Shown here: one piece after another, positions 36,512-43,798 of the stretch
How positions within the stretch are numbered: the stretch's first letter is position 1
Layout of the letters: each line of letters begins with the position of its first letter
Assembly (NCBI GenBank): GCA_017745235.1
Contig: JAGHZU010000008.1
Span: 31,483-95,482, forward strand
Source of the DNA: Caulobacter sp.
GTDB lineage: Bacteria; Pseudomonadota; Alphaproteobacteria; Caulobacterales; Caulobacteraceae
Length of the DNA stretch: 64,000 nt
Direction of reading: 5' to 3'
Translations under genes and position numbers: made by a program
The notes under the pieces: generated by a model
What the model was told of the DNA's origin: nothing
The model's database searches: none
The model's input: the letters and a program-made list of their open reading frames with translations, nothing else

Positions 36512-36530
36512 CTCCTTTCGTGAAAAGGAG
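36512..36530 (-). promoter_or_regulatory. Hairpin that sequesters the ada ribosome binding site
   Basis: On the minus strand CTCCTTT-tcacg-AAAGGAG forms a perfect 7-bp stem whose 3' arm is the ribosome site, 7 bases before the ada ATG. Translation would require melting the stem, so this could be a control element, an RNA thermometer or a protein operator. No experimental support known to me. Confidence 0.6.
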
Positions 36531-36553
36531 CATGCGCGCCACCGCGCGCCGGG

Positions 36554-37180
36554 TCATTCCGATGCTTGCGGTCCGCAGATCAGATCGATCGTGGCGGTGA
36601 TCATCGCCTGCAGCTGGGCCCGGTCCTCGCCCGCGCGGGCGCGTACGGCCAGGGCGTTGAGAATGCCGCTGGCGACCTTGGCCAGGGCCAGGGGATCGAC
36701 GCCCGGCGCAAGCTCGCCCGCCGCCTGGGCGCGCTGGACCAGCCGCTCGAAGCCCCGGTCCAGCTCGTGCAGGCCCGAGGCGGCGGTGTCGCGGATGGTG
36801 GGATCGGCGACCGCCTCGGTCAGGCCGACATTGATCAGGAAACAGCCTCGTTGCCCCAGGTCGCCCGACAGGTAGAAGTCCAGCGCCGCGTCGTAGATCC
36901 GCTCCAGGCCCTCGCGCAGCGTGCCGCCGCGCAGGAAGCGCTCGCGCATCGTTTCGCGCGCCCGCTGCTGGTAGCGCTCCATGGCCATCTGGAAGAGGGC
37001 GCGCTTGTCGCCGAAGGCGTTGTAGAGGCTGGGCCGGTTCATGCCCGTGGCCGCGCTCAGGTCGTCCAGCGACACTCCCTCGTAGCCGTTGTTCCAGAAC
37101 ACGTCGGTGACCTGATTGATCGCCGCCTCGGGATCGTAGGCGCGGGGGCGGCCCCGGCGCTTGGTGGGGGTGTCGGTCAT
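36554..37180 (-). CDS. TetR-family transcriptional regulator
   Basis: A 208-residue TetR regulator. The helix-turn-helix is at about residues 30-55: DVFWNNGYEGVSLDDLSAATGMNRPSLYNAFGDKRALF. The C-terminal ligand domain shares the MRERFL and LNALAVRARAGEDRAQL pattern of AcrR relatives. Basic N terminus TKRRGRPRAYDPE. It is divergent from a glutathione S-transferase gene and is followed 49 bases later by ada on the same strand, so either or both may be its targets. Confidence 0.92.
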   Translation of the reverse strand: MTDTPTKRRGRPRAYDPEAAINQVTDVFWNNGYEGVSLDDLSAATGMNRPSLYNAFGDKRALFQMAMERYQQRARETMRERFLRGGTLREGLERIYDAALDFYLSGDLGQRGCFLINVGLTEAVADPTIRDTAASGLHELDRGFERLVQRAQAAGELAPGVDPLALAKVASGILNALAVRARAGEDRAQLQAMITATIDLICGPQASE

Positions 37181-37218
37181 GTGACTCTCCAGCGGCCGGA
37201 TCCTGCTTTTTGTACCAC

Positions 37219-37258
37219 TTCGCAGATTATTCCTTGACCGCGGTTATTTTTATGCGAA
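37219..37258. promoter_or_regulatory. Candidate TetR operator between tetR and gst
   Basis: TTCGCA (37219-37224) and TGCGAA (37253-37258) are a perfect inverted repeat pair in the 118-base divergent gap. TetR regulators often bind spaced dyads there. Called with low certainty. Confidence 0.35.
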
Positions 37259-37298
37259 ACAGTAAGAAAAGACAAGGCGACCTTTCGGAGGGCTACCG

Positions 37299-37925
37299 AT
37301 GGATCTCTACTTCTCGCCTCTGGCCTGCTCGATGGCCACGCGCATCGCCGCCTATGAGGCCGGCGCGGCGATCAACTTCCTGAAGGTCGACACCAAGGCC
37401 TCGCCCAAGCGGGTGGTGGACGACGGGGCGGTGTTCACGCACATCAATCCGATGGGCCAGGTGCCCGTGCTGCGCACCGACGACGGCGAGCTGCTGTTCG
37501 AGAACCCGGTGATCCTGCGCTATGTCGCCGACCGTTTCCCGCACGCGCATCTGATTCCGGCCGACGGTCCCGGGCGGCGCCGGGTGGAGAGCTGGCTGGC
37601 CTTCATCGCCTCGGAACTGCACGCCGGGGCCTTCATCGCCCTGCTGAGGCCCACCGCGCCGGAGGGCGCCAAGGCCTTCGCGCGAGAGTCGCTGAACGAG
37701 CGGTTCGCCTTTCTGGACGCGCACCTGACGGGGCGCGAGTTCCTGCATGACGGCTTCGGCGTGGCCGACGCCTATCTGTTCGTGATCCTCAACTGGAGCC
37801 GGGCCCTGCGCCTGGATCTTTCGGCCTGGCCCGCCCTGTCGGCCTATCGCGAGCGCCTGCAGTCGCGTCCTTCGGTGGCGCGGGCCTTGAGCGAGGAGTT
37901 CGCTCTCTACAAGGCCGCAGCCTGA
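37299..37925 (+). CDS. gst: Glutathione S-transferase (beta class-like)
   Basis: A 208-residue cytosolic enzyme that starts MDLYFSPLACSMATRIAAYE, with the beta-class type Cys10 in the PLACSM motif. The N-terminal thioredoxin-like domain (about 1-80) includes NPMGQVPVLRTDDGELLFEN (cis-proline loop and glutathione gamma-glutamyl contact), and the C-terminal helical domain (about 90-205) holds DGFGVADAYLFVILNW. It conjugates glutathione to electrophiles or reduces peroxides. Divergent from a TetR regulator, so likely induced by a reactive ligand. Confidence 0.93.
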   Translation: MDLYFSPLACSMATRIAAYEAGAAINFLKVDTKASPKRVVDDGAVFTHINPMGQVPVLRTDDGELLFENPVILRYVADRFPHAHLIPADGPGRRRVESWLAFIASELHAGAFIALLRPTAPEGAKAFARESLNERFAFLDAHLTGREFLHDGFGVADAYLFVILNWSRALRLDLSAWPALSAYRERLQSRPSVARALSEEFALYKAAA

Positions 37926-37976
37926 AGCCTCTTTAAGTAAGCGTACCTCCCCGAAACCTCCTCCCCGGAGCTTCCC

Positions 37977-38309
37977 ATGCATCGTCTTCTCATCGCCGTC
38001 GCGGCGCTCGCCGCGACGGGCGGCCCCGTCATGGCCGAAATCAAGCCCCAGAACGGCTGGCTGACCCTGCGCGAACCCACTACCCGCGACCACATCGTGT
38101 TCGACGGTGCGGTGTGGCGCTGCAAGGCCGACGTCTGCCGCGCCACCCAGGTCAAGTCTCTGCCGGCCCTGCGCAGCTGCAAGCGCCTGGCCCGCCAATT
38201 GGGCGTCGTCGAGAGCTTCGGCTATCGCGGCGTGGTGCTGTCGACCCAGGATCTGGCCGCCTGCAACGAAGCGCTCGACCCGAAACAGACCCTGGCCAAG
38301 GCCGGGTAG
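37977..38309 (+). CDS. Small exported cysteine-containing protein (Caulobacterales family, CC_3452-like)
   Basis: A 110-residue exported protein: signal peptide (residues 1-20, ending VMAE), then IVFDGAVWRCKADVCRATQVKSLPALRSCKRLAR and FGYRGVVLSTQDLAACNEALDP. The WxCxxxxCxAxxxxSLPAxRxCxR pattern recalls a family of small proteins, often present in several copies, in Caulobacter genomes; I place it there by motif similarity from memory, not by search. Four cysteines imply disulfides in the periplasm. Role unknown. Confidence 0.7.
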   Translation: MHRLLIAVAALAATGGPVMAEIKPQNGWLTLREPTTRDHIVFDGAVWRCKADVCRATQVKSLPALRSCKRLARQLGVVESFGYRGVVLSTQDLAACNEALDPKQTLAKAG

Positions 38310-38377
38310 ACACGCCTGCCTGGGGCGACCTTGAAGGGACGCGCGCCTTCGGGCGAGCGTCCCTTTCCTTTGAGTCG

Positions 38378-38845
38378 TCAGACCTGCGTCCGCCAGCAGT
38401 ACAGCGGACCATCGTCCTCATCCTCGCGCTCCCCCGAGCGGATAAAGCCGTTGGCTTCCAGCACGCGTTGGGAGGGGCGGTTGTGGATCGAGGTCTCGGC
38501 GGTGACGGTCTGGATGCGGTGGTCCTGGCGGGCCCAGGCCAGCAGTTCGGCCACCGCCCGCCCGGCGATGCCGCGCTCGCGCCGCGAGGCGGCCACGCCG
38601 TAGCCGATCATCACCTCGCCGCCCACGTAGGGCGTGCGCACCAGCGAGGCCAGGCCCACCACCTCGCCGTCCTCCACGATCATCCAGGCGTTGGGCGTGA
38701 AGCTGTCGCCGACCGCTTCGGACAGTTCGCGCAGCATGGCCAGCACCTCGGGCGTCTCGACCCCGCCCTCGGCGACCTTCAGGCCCAGGGGCGGCTCGCC
38801 GGCGATCAGGGCGGCGAAACAGGCGTCGGTGGCTTCGACCAGCAT
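38378..38845 (-). CDS. GNAT-family N-acetyltransferase
   Basis: A 155-residue acetyltransferase. The acetyl-CoA site is recognisable as GYGVAASRRERGIAGRAVAELLAWARQ (motif A, R/QxxGxG/A type), preceded by the beta-4 strand EVVGLASLVRTPYVGGEVMIGYG and followed by QTVTAETSIHNRPSQRVLEANGFIRSG (motif B, NxxSxxxxxKxGF type). RimJ-like group, acting on an amino group of unknown substrate. The ORF start is the ATG at 38845, 22 bases from the next region. Not evidently part of an operon. Confidence 0.9.
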   Translation of the reverse strand: MLVEATDACFAALIAGEPPLGLKVAEGGVETPEVLAMLRELSEAVGDSFTPNAWMIVEDGEVVGLASLVRTPYVGGEVMIGYGVAASRRERGIAGRAVAELLAWARQDHRIQTVTAETSIHNRPSQRVLEANGFIRSGEREDEDDGPLYCWRTQV

Positions 38846-38984
38846 GGCTTGGTGCTAGGACCAGACGGTGGAGGAAGCAACGCCGTTCGGCGATCGACGC
38901 CTTTCCCCCGCGTCGGTTCGGCGGCAAGGTGGCGCGGACGACACGCCGGTCGCGCCGCGGCGCGCTGGCGACAGGGGAGATACG

Positions 38985-39356
38985 ATGACCCGACCGCACA
39001 TCAGGCTTACGATCCTGGGCCTGGCGGCCGCCGGCCTGCTGGCCGCCTGCGGACCTGGCCAGGGCAAGAACGCGACGACGGTGGTGCTGACCGGCCCGCC
39101 CGACAAGGTCCAGGCCCTGATGAAGCAGCACGACCTGCTGAAGGCCCAGCCAAAGATCGAAGCCCTGGAGGATGGCGGACAGCGCGCCACGCTGGACCTG
39201 CCCAAGGGCCTGCCGCTGGGCGAGATCGTGCAACTGGGCAAGGACGCCGCCGCGGCCGGGGTGAGCTACGAGTTCACCAGCGGGACCAGATGGAGCTCGG
39301 GCGGGGAGGGCGACCCGCCGGAAGCGGCCAGGCGCATCAAGGGGCCGGTGGCCTAG
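38985..39356 (+). CDS. Small lipoprotein of unknown function
   Basis: A 123-residue lipoprotein: LTILGLAAAGLLAACGPGQ gives the lipobox LAAC with the lipidated cysteine at about residue 22. The mature part is a short alpha/beta domain (ATTVVLTGPPDKVQALMKQHDLL and RATLDLPKGLPLGEIVQLGKDAAAAGVSYEFTSG), reminiscent of small regulatory or ACT/ferredoxin-like folds. Chosen start is the ATG immediately before the hydrophobic stretch; the longer frame is not credible. Ends 6 bases from the convergent tipF stop. Confidence 0.7.
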   Translation: MTRPHIRLTILGLAAAGLLAACGPGQGKNATTVVLTGPPDKVQALMKQHDLLKAQPKIEALEDGGQRATLDLPKGLPLGEIVQLGKDAAAAGVSYEFTSGTRWSSGGEGDPPEAARRIKGPVA

Positions 39357-39362
39357 GGGTTC

Positions 39363-40625
39363 CTACCGCCCGCCCACGCGACGGCGCAGGGCGCCGCGCA
39401 TGAAGTCGTGGGGCGGATCCGCCTCGGCCAGGACGGCGTCGCGGATGGCGCGGGGCTCGCCGAACAGGTGACCCTGGCCGTAGCCGATGTCGAGCTCCAG
39501 GATGTCGACGATCTGGCGCTCGGCCTCGACCTTCTCGGCGATCACCTCGATGCCGTAGCGGCGGGTCAGGCCGGCGAAGTCCTCGGCGTTGAGGTCGGGC
39601 AGCGAGGCCATGACCAGCTTGCCGTCCTGCTCCTCCAGCTGCTCCAGCATCATCTGGGCGCCGACCTTGATGAACTTCACGTCCGCGCGCGCCAGATCCT
39701 GGAAGTCCAGGTCGAGGTCGGTGACCTTGTCCAGGCTGAAGCGGAAGCCCAGGCTGGCCAGGCGCGCCATGTGGCGGGCTTCGACCGGGCCGCGGTCGTT
39801 GAACGCCTGCTGGCCCAGCTCGAAGATCAGGGCGCCGTGCAGGTCCTTGTTGGCCTGCAGGAACTCCAGGAACTGGGCGAAGAACACCTCGTCGGCCAGG
39901 CTGGCCAGCGAGATGTTGCAGAAGATGCCGACCTTGCGGTCCTGCTTGGCCAGGCGGCGCACGATCTGCACGCAGCGGAACAGCAGCAGGTTGTCGATCG
40001 CGGCGGTCAGGCCTTCCGGCTCGGCCACGGCCAGGTATTCCGCCGGCATCATGATGCGGCCGCTGTCGTCGCGCAGCCGCGAGAAGCTCTCGTAGAAGAC
40101 CGTCCGGCGCTGGGGCAGGCTGACGACCGGCTGCAGGTAGAGGTCGACCCGGTTCTCGGCCAGGGCGTCCTGCACCACCTCCAGCAGGGCGCTGGACTGG
40201 GGCGAGCGGCCGCGCGGCTCGCTGCGGGCGGCGGCGACCTGGTAGGTCAGTTGGTGCTCCAGCCGGTCGCTCATGCGGGCGACCAGGTCTTCCAGCTGAT
40301 GGACCTCGCTGGTCAGCTCCTCCGAGCGGCGCTGGGCGTCGTCGGCCACCTGCTCGACCAGTGCGGTGATGCGGGCGTCGACCTTCTCGACCTGCTCAAG
40401 CAGGATGCCGTGCGCCTCGCGGATGGTTTCGATGTCGACCCGAAGGCCCGCGCCCTGCAAAGCCGAGGCGATCAGGCCGTGGATCGCGAAGCAGAGGCCC
40501 AGCGCCCCCACGAACGCGGCGACGGCCACGCCGGGGCCGGCCTCCCAACGCCACAGCGACAGGGAGATCACCAGGGCCAGACAGAGATAGGCGCCAGTCA
40601 GCAGCGCCAGCATCAGCCTTCGCAT
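39363..40625 (-). CDS. tipF: TipF-like membrane protein with degenerate EAL domain
   Basis: A 420-residue inner membrane protein: two N-terminal transmembrane helices (about 5-23 and 31-53), a coiled coil (about 63-130) and a C-terminal EAL-fold domain (about 150-400). That order is that of Caulobacter TipF, a c-di-GMP receptor that recruits PflI/FliG for flagellum assembly at the new pole. The EAL domain is eroded: the signature reads YESFSRL, and the DDFG metal loop is replaced by LDKVTDLDLDF, so it probably binds rather than cleaves c-di-GMP. GYGQGHLFGEP, IEVIAEKVEAER and CNISL are retained. Confidence 0.82.
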   Translation of the reverse strand: MRRLMLALLTGAYLCLALVISLSLWRWEAGPGVAVAAFVGALGLCFAIHGLIASALQGAGLRVDIETIREAHGILLEQVEKVDARITALVEQVADDAQRRSEELTSEVHQLEDLVARMSDRLEHQLTYQVAAARSEPRGRSPQSSALLEVVQDALAENRVDLYLQPVVSLPQRRTVFYESFSRLRDDSGRIMMPAEYLAVAEPEGLTAAIDNLLLFRCVQIVRRLAKQDRKVGIFCNISLASLADEVFFAQFLEFLQANKDLHGALIFELGQQAFNDRGPVEARHMARLASLGFRFSLDKVTDLDLDFQDLARADVKFIKVGAQMMLEQLEEQDGKLVMASLPDLNAEDFAGLTRRYGIEVIAEKVEAERQIVDILELDIGYGQGHLFGEPRAIRDAVLAEADPPHDFMRGALRRRVGGR

Positions 40626-40762
40626 CGAGGGTCCCTACGAATCGTCTTGCGCAGTATGCGAGTCGCCTTGGCCGTGAGTCGAACAGATTAACGACTCTGG
40701 GCCATTACGCCGCGCCTTAACCACAAATCATCTGTTCGTGAACGCGCGAAGACGGGTGGGGC

Positions 40763-41407
40763 CTATTTCGCCGCCTTCTCTCGACAGGCGAAGCTATAGG
40801 CCTCGGCATAGGGCTTGTCGAAACAGGCGATGAGGCCGTCCACCGCGTCCAGGTTTGGCGGCCAGACGGGGCCGGGCGGGCCATATTTCTTCACATAGGC
40901 CGCTACCGCTTCGTCATGGCCCTCGGGCTTGGGCAGGGCGGCCAGCTTGGCCCGGTTCTCCAGCAACTTGGCCTTGTCGCGTTCGAGGAAGGCGATGGTG
41001 GCGCTGTCGTAGTAGAAGTTCTCCCATGCGGGCGAGCCCCGGGCGGCGCGGCGCAGGGCGATGGCCCGCCCGGTCTGGCCCGCCGCCGCCGCCAGCTGCG
41101 ACTCGTGGCGCATCAGGCTGGACAGATGCTCGATCCGCTTGGCGGCCACGGCTCCGCCGTTGCGCAGGCGATAGTCGCGCAACAGGTCGGCCGCTGCGGC
41201 CTCGCAGCCGTCCACCGACCCCAGCGGACGCCAGCCGCCGTTCATGTCGTGCTCGAAGGCCTCGTAGTCGAGGGCCAGCAGCGCCTCGCGGTCGACGCGG
41301 CAGTCTGGAGCGGTGATCGCGGCGGGGGCGGTCGCGCGGGTTGGCGGCGTTTCAGGCGCGGAGGCCGCCATCGCGACGGTCGCGAGCAGGCCGATCATCC
41401 AGGTCAT
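40763..41407 (-). CDS. Exported protein of unknown function
   Basis: A 214-residue secreted protein. The internal ATG at 41407 gives a signal peptide (MTWMIGLLATVAMAASAPE) and is favoured over the longer frame, whose extra part lacks such a feature. The mature part is helical, with Cys residues in APDCRVDREALLALDYEAFEHDMNGG and in IACFDKPYAEAYSFACREKAAK. It contains VDGCEAAAADLLRDYRLRNGG and repeated helix pairs, possibly Sel1/TPR-like. The adjacent feoA gene is divergent. No function assigned. Confidence 0.7.
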   Translation of the reverse strand: MTWMIGLLATVAMAASAPETPPTRATAPAAITAPDCRVDREALLALDYEAFEHDMNGGWRPLGSVDGCEAAAADLLRDYRLRNGGAVAAKRIEHLSSLMRHESQLAAAAGQTGRAIALRRAARGSPAWENFYYDSATIAFLERDKAKLLENRAKLAALPKPEGHDEAVAAYVKKYGPPGPVWPPNLDAVDGLIACFDKPYAEAYSFACREKAAK

Positions 41408-41509
41408 GGCTTTCCCTCCCGTTCTTCCGAGGGTTGAAACGGAATGCGGCTCAACGATGTCCGCGCGCAAGCGCCGCACAATCGCCGCATGACAGCGTGG
41501 CTTTGAACT

Positions 41510-41528
41510 GATAATCGTTCGCAAGTTT
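41510..41528 (+). promoter_or_regulatory. Putative Fur-type site upstream of feoA
   Basis: The sequence ctGATAATcgttcgcaagttt, starting 32 bases before feoA, contains the GATAAT half of a Fur box; the second half (gcaagttt) is a poor match. Iron control is expected for feoAB, which raises the prior. Confidence 0.45.
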
Positions 41529-41541
41529 TATCGGTGCGATC

Positions 41542-41865
41542 ATGTCCGACGCTGTGCTTCACGATTCCGACCTCGTCTCTCCCGCCGTCTCCGGCGGCGC
41601 CGAGAGGCCGCTCAGCACGGCCCGCAAGGGCCAGCGCGGGGTGATCGCTCGGGTTGGCGGCGTCACCGGCCATGCCGAGGCGGTCGATCCCGCCGAGCTC
41701 GAGCGGCGCCTGCTGGAGATGGGCTTCGTCGAGGGCGCGCGGATCGAGATCCTGCATGAGGGGCTGTTCGGGCGCGACCCGATCGCCGTGCGCGTGGACG
41801 ACATGCGCGTAGCCCTGCGCCGCCGCGAGGCCGCCGCCGTCACCGTCCAGTTCGAAGAGGCCTGA
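41542..41865 (+). CDS. feoA: Ferrous iron transport protein FeoA
   Basis: A 107-residue cytosolic protein with an SH3-like FeoA domain: GQRGVIARVGGVTGHAEAVD, LERRLLEMGFVEGARIEILHEGLFGRDPIAVRVDDMRVALRRREAAAVTV. The MGFVEGARIEILHE and ARDPIAVRV-type features are typical. It probably helps FeoB. An N-terminal tail of about 28 residues (MSDAVLHDSDLVSPAVSGG) is longer than in E. coli. feoB follows 4 bases after the stop. Confidence 0.94.
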   Translation: MSDAVLHDSDLVSPAVSGGAERPLSTARKGQRGVIARVGGVTGHAEAVDPAELERRLLEMGFVEGARIEILHEGLFGRDPIAVRVDDMRVALRRREAAAVTVQFEEA

Positions 41866-41869
41866 CGTC

Positions 41870-43744
41870 TTGACCGACACCGTCGCTTCCCGGCCCGCGC
41901 GTCTGGCGCTGGTCGGCAATCCCAATTCCGGCAAGACCGCGCTCTTCAACGCCCTGACGGGCAGCCGCCAGAAGGTGGCCAACTACGCCGGCGTCACCGT
42001 CGAGCGGAAGGAGGGCGTGCTGACCCTGCCCGGCGGGCGCGGCGCCCACGTGCTGGACCTGCCCGGCACCTATTCCCTGCGCGCCCGCAGCCCCGACGAG
42101 GTGGTCACCCGCGATGCGGTGCTGGGCCAGCTGGCCGGAGAGCAGGCCCCCGACGTGGTGATCTGCGTGGCCGACGCCACCAACCTGCGCCTGGTGCTGC
42201 GCCTTGTGCTGGAGCTCAAGCAGGTGGGCCGCCCGTTCGTGCTGGCGCTCAACATGTACGACATCGCCCAGCGCCAGGGCCTGCGCATCGACCTGGAACG
42301 CCTGTCCCAGGAGATCGGCGCCCCGATCGCCACCACCGTAGCCACCCGCAAGCGGGGCCTGGACGAGTTGGTCGAGAAGGCCAGCGCCCTGGCCGCCAGT
42401 CATCAGGGCGAGCACGCCAACGCCTGGCGCGAGCCGACGGCCGCCGAGATCCGCGCCGCCCACGCCGAGGCCCAACGCATCTTCAAGGCCTGCGTGAAGC
42501 CGCCCGAGCGCCCCGACACCGTCACCGGCAAGGTCGACGCGGTGCTGCTGCACCCGGTGGCCGGCCTGCTGATCCTGCTGACCCTGCTGTTTGTGATGTT
42601 CCAGGCCGTGTTCACGTGGGCCACGCCCATCATGGACCTGATCGACGGCGGCTTCGGCGCCCTGGCGGCCTGGACCGGAGCGCACCTGCCGCACGGCCTG
42701 CTGGGCAGCTTCATCGCCGACGGCCTGATCGCGGGCGTGGGCAGCGTGCTGGTCTTCCTGCCGCAGATCCTGATCCTGTTCCTGTTCATCCTGGTGCTGG
42801 AAGACAGCGGCTACATGACCCGCGCAGCCTTCCTGATGGACAAGATCATGGGCGGGGCGGGCCTGCACGGCCGGGCCTTCATCCCGCTGCTCAGCAGCTT
42901 CGCCTGCGCGATCCCCGGCATCATGTCCACGCGGGTGATCGACAACAAGCAGGACCGGCTGACCACCATCCTGGTGGCGCCGCTGATGACCTGCTCGGCC
43001 CGCATCCCGGTCTACACCCTGATCATCGGGGCCTTCATCCCCAACACCAAGGTCCATGGCTTCAGCCTGCCGGGCCTGGTGATGTTCGGCCTCTACGCCA
43101 GCGGCATCGTCTCGGCCCTGCTGGTCTCGTTCGTGATCCGCCGGGTGTTCTGGCGGGGCACGGTCGAGCCGTTCATGATGGAGCTGCCGACCTATCGCTG
43201 GCCCGAGCCGCGCAACGTCCTGATGAACCTGTGGACCCGCGCCAAGATCTTTCTCAACCGCGCCGGCCGCATCATCCTGCCGCTGATGATCGTGGTCTGG
43301 GTGCTGTCGACCTTCCCCTATCCGCCCGAGGGCGCGACGGGACCCGCGATCGACTACAGCCTGGCCGGCCGCATCGGCCATTTCATCGCCCCGATCATGC
43401 ACCCCATCGGCTTCAACTGGCAGATGACGGTGGCCCTGATCCCCGGCTTCGCCGCGCGCGAGGTGGCGGTGGCGGCCCTGGGCACGGTCTACGCCGTGGG
43501 CGGCGACGATGCGGCGGCGGCCACCCTGGGCGGCGTGCTGGCCCACAAGTGGTCGCTGGCCAGCGCCCTGTCGTTCCTGGCCTGGTACGTGTTCGCCCCG
43601 CAGTGCGCGGCGACCCTGGGCGTGGTCAAGCGCGAGACCAACGGCTGGCTGTGGCCGTCGGTGATGTTCGTCTACATGACCACCCTGGCCTATCTGGCCT
43701 CGTTCATCGTCTACCACACGGCCGTGGCGCTGGGCGCGGGGTAG
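41870..43744 (+). CDS. feoB: Ferrous iron transporter FeoB
   Basis: A 624-residue inner membrane transporter. The N-terminal G domain carries G1 GNPNSGKT, a G2 region near NYAGVTVERKEG, G3 DLPGTYS, and LNMYDIA in place of the usual NxxD. The membrane part has the paired Gate domains: LEDSGYMTRAAFLMDKIM and SSFACAIPGIMSTR, then TCSARIPVYTLIIGAF and a second AARE-type region. Starts with TTG, 4 bases after feoA; no better start lies near. No feoC is seen. It imports Fe(II) under anaerobic or acidic conditions. Confidence 0.95.
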   Translation: MTDTVASRPARLALVGNPNSGKTALFNALTGSRQKVANYAGVTVERKEGVLTLPGGRGAHVLDLPGTYSLRARSPDEVVTRDAVLGQLAGEQAPDVVICVADATNLRLVLRLVLELKQVGRPFVLALNMYDIAQRQGLRIDLERLSQEIGAPIATTVATRKRGLDELVEKASALAASHQGEHANAWREPTAAEIRAAHAEAQRIFKACVKPPERPDTVTGKVDAVLLHPVAGLLILLTLLFVMFQAVFTWATPIMDLIDGGFGALAAWTGAHLPHGLLGSFIADGLIAGVGSVLVFLPQILILFLFILVLEDSGYMTRAAFLMDKIMGGAGLHGRAFIPLLSSFACAIPGIMSTRVIDNKQDRLTTILVAPLMTCSARIPVYTLIIGAFIPNTKVHGFSLPGLVMFGLYASGIVSALLVSFVIRRVFWRGTVEPFMMELPTYRWPEPRNVLMNLWTRAKIFLNRAGRIILPLMIVVWVLSTFPYPPEGATGPAIDYSLAGRIGHFIAPIMHPIGFNWQMTVALIPGFAAREVAVAALGTVYAVGGDDAAAATLGGVLAHKWSLASALSFLAWYVFAPQCAATLGVVKRETNGWLWPSVMFVYMTTLAYLASFIVYHTAVALGAG

Positions 43745-43757
43745 GGGCCTCCAACTC

Positions 43758-43787
43758 CGCTCATCCCCGCCAGGACGGGGATGAGCG
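43758..43787. terminator. Convergent terminator between feoB and the sulfatase gene
   Basis: cgctcatcccc / ggggatgagcg is an 11-bp perfect stem with an 8-base loop, located between the ends of two convergent genes. The tcatcccc / ggggatga core repeats that at 18278-18308. Confidence 0.7.
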
Positions 43788-43798
43788 CGTGAGGAGGA

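Noticed and set aside
39408..40691. 427-residue frame opposite tipF
   Set aside because: Shadow of tipF on the other strand, rich in Gln/Val/Leu/His with no motifs.
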